Origin: Pseudomonadota bacterium
Lineage (GTDB): Bacteria; Pseudomonadota; Gammaproteobacteria; Arenicellales; Arenicellaceae
NCBI GenBank assembly: GCA_018660405.1
Contig: JABJKL010000069.1
Location: 1 to 7,495 of the forward strand
Direction: 5' to 3'
Length of the DNA: 7,495 nucleotides
In this document: in pieces, positions 1 to 5,968 of the stretch
Position numbering within the stretch: the stretch's first letter is position 1
How the letters are laid out: every line of letters begins with the position of its first letter
Program-made: the position numbers and the translations under genes
The notes under the pieces: generated by a model
Databases searched by the model: none
What the model was told of the DNA's origin: nothing
What the model saw: only the letters and a program-made list of their open reading frames with translations

Positions 1-1272
1 CCTGTGGCTCTGGATGAGTTGCCGGTTACCTTACCTGAGGATGTGGTAATGGATGGGGTGGGTTCGCCGCTCAAGAAGATGCCGGAGTTTATTAATACGA
101 CGCATCCTGAATCGGGTGCTCCGGCAGAGCGTGAAACAGATACATTCGACACATTTTTTGAGTCTTCGTGGTATTACGCCCGCTTTTGTTCACCCGATAG
201 CGATAAGGCAATGCTTGACGAACGGGCGAAATATTGGTTGCCAGTGGATCAGTATGTCGGTGGGGTTGAACATGCAGTGTTGCATCTTTTATATGCGCGT
301 TTCTTCCACAAATTGATGCGTGATGAAGGTTTGGTGAACGGTGACGAGCCGTTCAAGAAGCTTTTAACGCAAGGCATGGTGATTGCCGAGACCTACTATA
401 GAGAAAACGAGAATGGTCGTAAGGAGTACTTTAACCCCGCCGATGTGGATACCGAAAAGGATGATAAGGGGCGTGTTCTATCGGCGACTTTGATGCAGGA
501 TGGTCAGCTGGTTGAAGTCGGTGGTATCGAGAAAATGTCCAAGTCCAAAAATAACGGCGTCGACCCGCAATCTATGATCGATCGTTATGGGGCCGATACC
601 GTTCGCTTGTTCGTAATGTTTGCCTCGCCACCGGAACAATCACTTGAATGGAATGATGATGCCGTAGCAGGTGCCTCCCGGTTTTTGAATCGGGTATGGA
701 TCTGGTTTTATAGGCACCAAAAAGCGCTTAAGGCTGAACCTTGTGCGCAGTTAATGGCACCTTCATTTGATAACGAAGCGTTGAGTGATTTGCGCCGTAA
801 GGTATACACCCTTCTGGATAGGGCGTTACGTGACTACGACCGTCAGCAATTTAATACAGTAATAGCCGCGTGCATGGAGCTAACCAACACGCTTGAAAAG
901 TTTGATTGGATTGCGGCGGGCTCTGCTGGCGCTGAGGTTCAGCGCGAGTCGGCGCTGATATTGCTTAAACTATTGGCACCCGTGGCGCCGCATATAGCCG
1001 AACAGTTATCTGAAGAGATCAATATTCGTCAGCAGATAGAAACGACCTGGTTACGGGTGGATGAGACCGCGTTGCAGGTAGCTAATATCGAGCTTGTAGT
1101 GCAAGTAAATGGAAAGTTGCGCAGCAAGTTAAAGGTCGCAGCTGGTATTGAACGCGAACAGGTGGAGGTCTTGGCCTTGGCGGATGAGAATGTACAGCGG
1201 TTTATTGAGGGTTCTACCGTTCGTAAAGTAATCGTGGTGCCCGGAAAGCTGGTGAATGTAGTAGCAAACTAG
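1..1272 (+). CDS. leuS: Leucyl-tRNA synthetase, C-terminal half (5' end outside window)
   Basis: Cytoplasmic class I aminoacyl-tRNA synthetase that charges tRNA-Leu with leucine. The reading frame is open from the first base, so the gene starts upstream; about 423 residues of a protein usually near 860 are present. Visible in order: the return into the Rossmann catalytic core after the CP1 editing insertion (DTFDTFFESSWYYAR, then the GGVEHAVLHLLYARFFHKL helix), a LeuRS-specific insertion just before the signature loop, the KMSKS ATP-binding loop encoded at 532-546 (KMSKSKNNGVDP), the anticodon-binding helical domain, and the small C-terminal domain ending in VRKVIVVPGKL. All of these align by eye with E. 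coli LeuRS without gaps of note. The CP1 editing domain and the HIGH motif lie outside the window. The TAG stop is followed 78 bp later by lptE on the same strand, a standard gammaproteobacterial neighbour pair. No frameshift or missing core residue was seen. Confidence 0.97.
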   Translation, partial: PVALDELPVTLPEDVVMDGVGSPLKKMPEFINTTHPESGAPAERETDTFDTFFESSWYYARFCSPDSDKAMLDERAKYWLPVDQYVGGVEHAVLHLLYARFFHKLMRDEGLVNGDEPFKKLLTQGMVIAETYYRENENGRKEYFNPADVDTEKDDKGRVLSATLMQDGQLVEVGGIEKMSKSKNNGVDPQSMIDRYGADTVRLFVMFASPPEQSLEWNDDAVAGASRFLNRVWIWFYRHQKALKAEPCAQLMAPSFDNEALSDLRRKVYTLLDRALRDYDRQQFNTVIAACMELTNTLEKFDWIAAGSAGAEVQRESALILLKLLAPVAPHIAEQLSEEINIRQQIETTWLRVDETALQVANIELVVQVNGKLRSKLKVAAGIEREQVEVLALADENVQRFIEGSTVRKVIVVPGKLVNVVAN

Positions 1273-1333
1273 TTGGAGTACCAAGACGTTTGCCGATACA
1301 ATCATGGCTGAAACCAGAGCGAGGATCCTCTAT

Positions 1334-1340
1334 AGAGGTG
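1334..1340 (+). promoter_or_regulatory. Ribosome binding site of lptE inside a palindrome
   Basis: AGAGGTG lies about 10 nt before the lptE ATG and is the only purine-rich candidate there. Its GAGG core (1335-1338) is one arm of a perfect 12-bp palindrome, CCTCTATAGAGG (1327-1338). The CCTC arm also forms a second palindrome with the preceding GAGG (GAGGATCCTC, 1321-1330). A weak hairpin with a TATA loop could therefore mask the site. The sequence relation is seen directly; any regulatory effect is inference. Confidence 0.5.
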
Positions 1341-1350
1341 GATAGGTCGA

Positions 1351-1854
1351 ATGCGTAAGCTGATAATATTGATAGTGTCTGTAGCCGTAATATTTTTGGC
1401 ATCTTGCGGGTATCGCCTGCGTGGCCAATTACCGTTAGCTGAGCGAATCAATGTATTGTACATCGATTCGACCAGAGGCGATTTTTCCGTTGCGGATGAA
1501 TTTAGTGAACTGCTCGCCGATGGAATTACGGGTACTGGAGCTGAAGTCGTCGCGGACCCTGCGCTAGCAAAAGCCGTGTTATCGATTGTTGATATTACCT
1601 TTGAGCGGTTGGTTCGCACACTGGATCAGAGCGGTAAGGTAAACAGCTACACATTGGAGTATCGAGTCACCTACGACCTGTATGACGCTAATGGCGATAC
1701 CATCAGTGCCGGTCGGGTATTGCAAGAAAATGCAGATTTTGACTTTAACCCGGATTTGGTGCTAGAAAAGGAAGAAGAAGAACTAAGTATTCGTGAAATT
1801 ATGGAAGAGGAGTTGGTACTGCGTATTTTGCGACAGCTTAATACCGTCACGTAG
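1351..1854 (+). CDS. lptE: LPS-assembly lipoprotein LptE
   Basis: Outer-membrane lipoprotein (formerly RlpB) that plugs the LptD barrel and helps insert lipopolysaccharide into the outer leaflet. The 167-aa product begins with a lipoprotein signal: a basic MRK start, a hydrophobic stretch at residues 4-16, and the lipobox Leu16-Ala-Ser-Cys19. Cys19 is followed by GYRLRG, the hallmark start of mature LptE. Gly at +2 is not an inner-membrane retention signal, so outer-membrane sorting is expected. The rest fits the family in length and in its C-terminal LRILRQL segment; an acidic run (EKEEEEL) sits near residue 146. The ATG was chosen because it gives a complete signal peptide and has an AGAGGTG ribosome site. 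It follows leuS, as in many gammaproteobacteria, but holA, which normally comes next, is not found downstream. Confidence 0.93.
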   Translation: MRKLIILIVSVAVIFLASCGYRLRGQLPLAERINVLYIDSTRGDFSVADEFSELLADGITGTGAEVVADPALAKAVLSIVDITFERLVRTLDQSGKVNSYTLEYRVTYDLYDANGDTISAGRVLQENADFDFNPDLVLEKEEEELSIREIMEEELVLRILRQLNTVT

Positions 1855-1858
1855 TTCT

Positions 1859-1890
1859 GCGCGACCTGGTTCTACAGTGTAGGTCCGCGC
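1859..1890 (+). terminator. Hairpin just after lptE, possible terminator lacking a T tract
   Basis: Five bases after the lptE stop, GCGCGACCT (1859-1867) pairs with AGGTCCGCGC (1881-1890) over nine pairs with one bulged C (1885) and a 13-nt loop. The position suits the end of the leuS-lptE transcript, but the following bases (AATAATATCT) are not a T run, so intrinsic termination is doubtful. The right arm can instead pair with GCGGGGACC at 1901-1909, which would give a competing hairpin. Confidence 0.35.
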
Positions 1891-1939
1891 AATAATATCT
1901 GCGGGGACCACCACGCTGGTTACAGGTTCTAATTTGGAC

Positions 1940-1990
1940 GCAAGCTCGATTTACACATGCTAAAGTCGAGCGATAGTCGCAGCAGCTTGC
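1940..1990. repeat. Overlapping inverted repeats before the methyltransferase gene
   Basis: GCAAGCT (1940-1946) is the exact reverse complement of AGCTTGC (1984-1990). GCTCGA (1944-1949) is the exact reverse complement of TCGAGC (1966-1971). The two left arms share the bases GCT, so the full stems cannot form together. The rest of the 1855-2067 spacer holds no convincing ORF, and no good sigma-70 promoter pair was found before the methyltransferase. Whether this is a leader-RNA switch, a protein-binding site or chance cannot be decided from one sequence. Confidence 0.4.
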
Positions 1991-2067
1991 TCATGAAGCT
2001 CCACTTGAATCGTTGATTATATTTTATGCGGTGTGTTGTCGTTATTTAATGTGCTTCAATAGAATAC

Positions 2068-2691
2068 ATGATTGAACAAAATCACGAGTACGCTTATTCA
2101 ACGGCAGAGGGTCCTTGGTTAAATTATCTGTGGGCGTCGTTAACGCCCTGGATTACGGCCGTGGACAGTGCTGATCGACGGGTTTTTGAATTGGGTTGTG
2201 GAAATGGGGCTACCGCTGGGATGCTAGGCTCATTGGGCTTTAAAGTTACTGCAGTTGATCCGTCAATATCAGGAATAACCATAGCCAAAGCTAGTCACCT
2301 CAATGCTGCTTTTGAAACCGCGTCTACTCATGATGATTTAGCCGCGCGATTTGGCACATTCCCCTTGCTGGTTAGTCTTGAGGTTGTAGAGCATTGCTAC
2401 GCGCCACGTGAGTTCGCCAAATCGGTTTTTAATTTGCTCGAACCAGGTGGTAAAGCCTTTATTTCTACGCCGTATCATGGCTATCTTAAAAATTTGGTGT
2501 TAGCTATTACCGGTAAGCTGGACGCTCATTTTACGGCGCTTTGGGATGGTGGCCACATCAAGTTTTGGTCCATGAAAACTTTAAATACCTTATTGACTGA
2601 GGTGGGGTTTGAACAGGTTGAATTCCGACGGGTCGGTCGTATTTCTCCGTTGGCAAAATCAATGGTGGCGATAGTAACCAAGCCAAAATGA
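2068..2691 (+). CDS. Class I SAM-dependent methyltransferase, substrate unknown
   Basis: A 207-aa soluble protein of the UbiG/Methyltransf_23-like group. Motif I for S-adenosylmethionine binding is VFELGCGNG (residues 39-47). The acidic residue ending strand 2 is Asp64 in AVDPS. SLEVVEHC (103-110) is the post-motif segment typical of UbiG-like enzymes. LEPGGKAFISTP (124-135) forms the strand 4/5 turn. A GGHIKFWS segment (161-168) follows, as in many small-molecule methyltransferases of this group. No signal peptide or transmembrane helix is seen. Synteny with ubi genes is absent, so UbiG itself is not claimed; other possible substrates include glycan or other small-molecule precursors. The ATG is the first possible start after an in-frame stop at 2047-2049, but no clear Shine-Dalgarno precedes it. 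The gene stands alone, with spacers of more than 200 bp on both sides, where holA would be expected. Confidence 0.85.
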   Translation: MIEQNHEYAYSTAEGPWLNYLWASLTPWITAVDSADRRVFELGCGNGATAGMLGSLGFKVTAVDPSISGITIAKASHLNAAFETASTHDDLAARFGTFPLLVSLEVVEHCYAPREFAKSVFNLLEPGGKAFISTPYHGYLKNLVLAITGKLDAHFTALWDGGHIKFWSMKTLNTLLTEVGFEQVEFRRVGRISPLAKSMVAIVTKPK

Positions 2692-2698
2692 TTATTCT

Positions 2699-2712
2699 GG
2701 ATACTTCTATCC
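2699..2712 (+). other. Small stem-loop after the methyltransferase stop
   Basis: GGATA-CTTC-TATCC is a 5-bp stem with a 4-nt loop, beginning eight bases after the methyltransferase TGA. There is no T tract after it, so it is at most a weak transcript-end structure. Confidence 0.25.
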
Positions 2713-2799
2713 GATAATCCGCGATCCTTGTTCGGAGTTCCCAATTCAGTAATTAAACCATAGATCGTGGTTTTACCCTGAGCTATAGAAGTTTTTCTG

Positions 2800-2859
2800 T
2801 TTATATAATTTAATGATATTAAAATATCATTTTATATTATTTTTAATTATAATTATTTT
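2800..2859 (+). promoter_or_regulatory. Extremely AT-rich palindromic tract, probable control region of the cys operon
   Basis: 58 of 60 bases are A or T. The tract contains two perfect TATAAT hexamers (2804-2809 and 2848-2853), a 9-bp inverted repeat with a 2-nt spacer (AATGATATT at 2812-2820, AATATCATT at 2823-2831), and a perfect 12-bp palindrome TAATTATAATTA (2844-2855). Neither TATAAT has a good TTGACA-like partner at 16-18 bp, which would fit a promoter needing an activator such as CysB, although no defined CysB site can be shown. The tract lies 116 bp upstream of the cysI ATG. A role as UP element, activator site or H-NS/MvaT-type nucleation site is inference. Confidence 0.4.
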
Positions 2860-2952
2860 CAGCTACCATGCGCAGCCCAATGGGTTAGTGCCTCTGCTTT
2901 GAACGCCGCAAACCTCTATTGAAAGAGCGTCAGAATTATTTCTGGAAATTTT

Positions 2953-2965
2953 TTGCAAACTGCAA
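2953..2965 (+). other. Short hairpin in the cysI leader
   Basis: TTGCA-AAC-TGCAA is a perfect 5-bp inverted repeat with a 3-nt loop, ending 10 nt before the cysI ATG, where a Shine-Dalgarno would normally lie. No other ribosome-site candidate is visible. Confidence 0.25.
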
Positions 2966-2975
2966 TAATCGATTT

Positions 2976-4640
2976 ATGTATCAATACGACGAATTTGACC
3001 ACACGTTGGTAAAAGAGCGAGTCGCAGAATTCCGCGATCAGGTGGAACGGCACTTGAACGGTGAGTTATCTGCAGAGCAGTTGATGCCGTTGCGTTTGCG
3101 TAATGGTTTGTATATGCAGGTACATGCGCACATGTTGCGGGTAGCAATCCCTTACGGATTGCTGAGCTCGAAACAGATGCACATGCTCGCGCACATTGCG
3201 CGTAAGTATGACCGTGATTATGGGCATTTCACTACGCGGCAGAACATCCAATACAATTGGCCCGAGTTGAAAGATGTTCCGGATATACTCGAAGACCTTG
3301 CCAGAGCTGAGATGCATGCGATTCAAACATCTGGTAACTGCATTCGGAATACGAGTTCCGATCAATATGCAGGGGTCGCGGTTGATGAGCTACAAGACCC
3401 GCGTCTTTATTGCGAAATGATTCGTCAATGGTCGACCTTACACCCTGAATTTTATTGGTTGCCGCGTAAATTTAAAGTAGCCGTCACGGGTGCGGAAAAT
3501 GATCGGGCTGCCGTATTATTCCATGATATCGGTTTGCGCGTACTTCAAAATGCGAAAGGCCAGCTTGGATTGCAGGTGTTGGTCGGTGGCGGTATGGGGC
3601 GCACGCCTGTCATCGGTAAAGTGATTCGTGAATTCCTTCCACGTGAACATCTGCTGTCTTATTGCGAGGCGATTTTACGTATTTATAACATGTACGGCAA
3701 TCGCGATAATAAGTATAAGGCTCGCATAAAGATATTGGTTAATTCCCTGGGGATTGACGAATTCAGGCGACAAGTCGAAGCCGAATGGGAGCAGATTAAA
3801 GATTCTGATCTGTTGCTTCAGGATGCAGATTTTGAACGAATGCAATCCTATTTTAGTAGCCCGGATTATGTGAAATCGACGGCTGACTCGAACCTAATAA
3901 ATCAGGGGCGCATTGAAAAGTGGCGATCGCTCGATACTCGTTTTGCACAGTGGTATGACAACAATACCGTAGAACACAAGGTTGATGGGTACCGAATAGT
4001 GGTTGTTTCCCTTAAGGCACCAGGTGTTCCACCGGGCGATGCGAGCGCCGATCAGATGGATCATATAGCGGATCTTGCCGAGCGTTATTCATTCGGTGAG
4101 CTACGAGTGACGCATGATCAGAATATTATATTCGCAGATGTTGAAGAAGCTGAATTGTTGGAGCTTTGGAAAGAAATGGATGCGCAAGCCTTGGCGACAC
4201 CAAACATCGGCACCTTGAACGATATGATCTGTTGTCCTGGTCTGGACTTCTGTTCATTAGCGAATGCTGGTTCGATCCCTATTGCGAAACAGATTAATGA
4301 GCGTTTTGATTCCCTGGATGAGCTTTACGACATAGGCGAGCTTAAAGTAAAAATGTCTGGGTGTATGAATGCCTGTGGTCATCACCATGCCGGGCATATT
4401 GGCATTCTTGGCGTCGATAAAAAAGGCATCGAGTGGTACCAGTTAACTCTGGGTGGGTCGGCTGAAGATGATGCAGCCATTGGTGACCGTCTGGGCAAAG
4501 CGATTGCAAAAGAAAAGGTTAGTGACGCGATAGATAAACTTGTTTCAGTCTATCTGGAGAATCGCCAAACCGATGAACGCTTTCTGGATACTTACCGCAG
4601 GATAGGTATCAAACCCTATCAGGAGGAGGTTTATGGATAA
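2976..4640 (+). CDS. cysI: Assimilatory sulfite reductase, siroheme/[4Fe-4S] hemoprotein
   Basis: Six-electron reduction of sulfite to sulfide in the cytoplasm for cysteine synthesis. The 554-aa product matches the Pseudomonas-type CysI of the nitrite/sulfite reductase family, both in length and from its MYQYDEFDHTLVKERVAEFRDQ-like start. Visible in order: the first ferredoxin-like half-domain (LRVAIPYGLLSS), the substrate/siroheme-site segment YGHFTTRQNIQYNW, TSGNCIRN, a VLVGGGMGRTPVIG segment, and KYKARIKILV. The cluster ligands then follow: Cys420 and Cys426 (CPGLDFC) with Cys463 and Cys467 (GCMNACGHHH); Cys467 is the expected shared siroheme ligand. An extra Cys419 precedes the first ligand. 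The ATG was preferred over an in-frame TTG at 2919, because the latter adds 19 residues not typical of the family and has no ribosome site. No cysJ is present, so ferredoxin is the likely donor. A nitrite reductase role is unlikely given cysH downstream. Confidence 0.93.
   Translation: MYQYDEFDHTLVKERVAEFRDQVERHLNGELSAEQLMPLRLRNGLYMQVHAHMLRVAIPYGLLSSKQMHMLAHIARKYDRDYGHFTTRQNIQYNWPELKDVPDILEDLARAEMHAIQTSGNCIRNTSSDQYAGVAVDELQDPRLYCEMIRQWSTLHPEFYWLPRKFKVAVTGAENDRAAVLFHDIGLRVLQNAKGQLGLQVLVGGGMGRTPVIGKVIREFLPREHLLSYCEAILRIYNMYGNRDNKYKARIKILVNSLGIDEFRRQVEAEWEQIKDSDLLLQDADFERMQSYFSSPDYVKSTADSNLINQGRIEKWRSLDTRFAQWYDNNTVEHKVDGYRIVVVSLKAPGVPPGDASADQMDHIADLAERYSFGELRVTHDQNIIFADVEEAELLELWKEMDAQALATPNIGTLNDMICCPGLDFCSLANAGSIPIAKQINERFDSLDELYDIGELKVKMSGCMNACGHHHAGHIGILGVDKKGIEWYQLTLGGSAEDDAAIGDRLGKAIAKEKVSDAIDKLVSVYLENRQTDERFLDTYRRIGIKPYQEEVYG
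4621..4630 (+). promoter_or_regulatory. Strong ribosome binding site for the DUF934 gene
   Basis: AGGAGGAGGT, inside the last codons of cysI, ends two bases before the DUF934 ATG; its first AGGAGG has a 6-nt spacing. It is the strongest Shine-Dalgarno in the window and contrasts with the absence of one before cysI. It fixes the start of the overlapping gene. Confidence 0.8.
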
Positions 4641-5160
4641 GTTATCGTCCAAACTATCGGGTGGCGCACTCGTTATCGATCGAAAAATAGTCGCAGAGAA
4701 TGACTGGGTTCATGTTGCGACGGAAGATGAGATTCCTTCGTCTGGCAATGTCAGCATAGATTTATCGCGTTGGCAGGCGAATAAAGATGAATTGCTGACT
4801 CGAGAATCGCAAGTGGCGGTGCGTCTGGATGCGTCAGATGAGCCATCTAAGCTGCAAGATGATTTAGGCAATATTCCGATGATTGTTTTGCATATAACAA
4901 ACTATGTTGATGGCCGTTGCTATACACAGGCTTTTTGGTTGCGCGAACGTTACGGGTACGCCGGTGATATTCGCGTGATCGGTGAGGTTTACCGCGACCA
5001 GCTTAATTTTCTTGAGCGGGTTGGGGTCACTCAATTTGAATTGGCCAAAGATCAAGACCCACAAGATGCTATGAATGGTTTTGGTGAGTTTACGGTGCTT
5101 TATCAGCCCTCTGCAGATGAAGGACAAAATATTTTTAGTCGTCGTCGAGTGATTCACTAG
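4633..5160 (+). CDS. DUF934 (COG3749) sulfite-reduction accessory protein
   Basis: A 175-aa protein whose residues 91-136 carry the DUF934 signature: YVDGR, then FWLRERYGYAGDIRVIGEVYRDQLNFLERVG. The family is routinely encoded beside this type of CysI and is annotated as probably involved in sulfite reduction; its biochemical function is not established to my knowledge. The start overlaps the end of cysI by 8 nt (ATGGATAA), so the two are probably translationally coupled and may form a complex in stoichiometric amounts. The only cysteine is Cys96, which argues against an iron-sulfur cluster held by this chain alone. No signal peptide or membrane segment is seen. The N-terminal 80 residues are variable in appearance and were not recognised. 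The TAG stop is followed by a 39-bp gap to cysH. Confidence 0.85.
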   Translation: MDKLSSKLSGGALVIDRKIVAENDWVHVATEDEIPSSGNVSIDLSRWQANKDELLTRESQVAVRLDASDEPSKLQDDLGNIPMIVLHITNYVDGRCYTQAFWLRERYGYAGDIRVIGEVYRDQLNFLERVGVTQFELAKDQDPQDAMNGFGEFTVLYQPSADEGQNIFSRRRVIH

Positions 5161-5199
5161 CCTGTCGACGAATCCATTTTTAGTTAGAAAGGTAGAACA

Positions 5200-5952
5200 A
5201 TGACTGATGTTTTAAATTACCCGCAGGTAGCCAAAGAACTCGACACCCAAACCCCGCAGGAAATACTCGAGTGGGCGCTTAAGCGCTTTGACAACATTTC
5301 TATTTCATTTAGTGGTGCAGAAGATGTGGTTTTGATCGATATGGCTACGCGTATCGACCCATCGGTAAAAGTGTTTTCGCTGGATACCGGGCGATTGCAT
5401 CCGGAGACGTATCAATACATTGAACGAGTTCGAGATCACTATGCAATAGAAATTGATGTACTGAACCCAAATGCCGAGGCAGTGCGAGAATTGGTTCGCC
5501 AGAAGGGTTTATTCAGTTTTTACAAAGACGGCCATAAAGAATGCTGTGCGGTCAGAAAAGTGGGTCCACTGCGAGACAAATTAGCCACATTGGATGCCTG
5601 GATTACAGGTCAGCGTCGTGATCAAAGTGAAGGTACTCGAGATTCGCTTCCGGTTATCCAGAAGGATGCTGCTTTTTCTACCGACACCAATGTGTTGTCG
5701 AAATTCAATCCGTTAGCGTCCTGGAGCTCTGAAGATATTTGGAGCTATATTCGCGAAAATGACGTGCCATATAATCCGCTTCACCGACGGGGCTTTACCA
5801 GTATTGGCTGCGAGCCCTGCACGCGCGCAATTTTGCCTAATCAGCATGAACGCGAAGGTCGCTGGTGGTGGGAAAACCCGGACGAAAAGGAGTGTGGTTT
5901 GCATTCCGATAATCTGAACGGACCCAATGCGCTGAAGGTGGTCGCCAAGTAA
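5200..5952 (+). CDS. cysH: Adenylylsulfate (APS) reductase, [4Fe-4S] type
   Basis: Reduces adenylylsulfate to sulfite and AMP in the cytoplasm, using thiols from thioredoxin or glutaredoxin. The 250-aa protein has the nucleotide-binding loop SFSGAEDV (residues 36-43), SLDTGRLHPETY, and the substrate-binding segment GQRRDQSEGTR. Two cysteine pairs bind the [4Fe-4S] cluster of APS-type enzymes: Cys115-Cys116 (KECCAVRKV) and Cys204/Cys207 (GCEPC). The catalytic cysteine is Cys232 in the C-terminal ECGLH motif. The four cluster cysteines separate it from E. coli-type PAPS reductase, which lacks them, so activation by CysC should not be needed. AAAGGT at 5188-5193 gives a good ribosome site for the ATG. 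The gene sits 39 bp after DUF934 and 16 bp before a CxxC protein gene, indicating one operon with cysI. Confidence 0.95.
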   Translation: MTDVLNYPQVAKELDTQTPQEILEWALKRFDNISISFSGAEDVVLIDMATRIDPSVKVFSLDTGRLHPETYQYIERVRDHYAIEIDVLNPNAEAVRELVRQKGLFSFYKDGHKECCAVRKVGPLRDKLATLDAWITGQRRDQSEGTRDSLPVIQKDAAFSTDTNVLSKFNPLASWSSEDIWSYIRENDVPYNPLHRRGFTSIGCEPCTRAILPNQHEREGRWWWENPDEKECGLHSDNLNGPNALKVVAK

Positions 5953-5968
5953 TCGGTTATCCGGACTA

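Noticed and set aside
1304..1345. 13-codon ORF between leuS and lptE
   Set aside because: It lacks a Shine-Dalgarno and any recognised motif, and it runs through the lptE palindromes.
1302..1619. Reverse-strand ORF of 105 aa over lptE
   Set aside because: It lies opposite a clear lptE and shows no family motif; a shadow of the real gene.
2005..2028. TTGAAT followed by a TATTTTAT-like stretch, as a promoter for the methyltransferase
   Set aside because: No -10 hexamer falls at an acceptable 16-18 bp spacing from either TTGAAT or the nearby TTGATT.
2068..2691. Calling the methyltransferase UbiG
   Set aside because: Only the generic SAM-binding motifs support it; it is shorter than usual UbiG and lacks ubiquinone-gene neighbours.
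2868..2888. Six-codon ORF (MRSPMG) in the leader of the cys operon, as a possible leader peptide
   Set aside because: It has no cysteine codons and no ribosome site, and no attenuator follows it; most likely chance.
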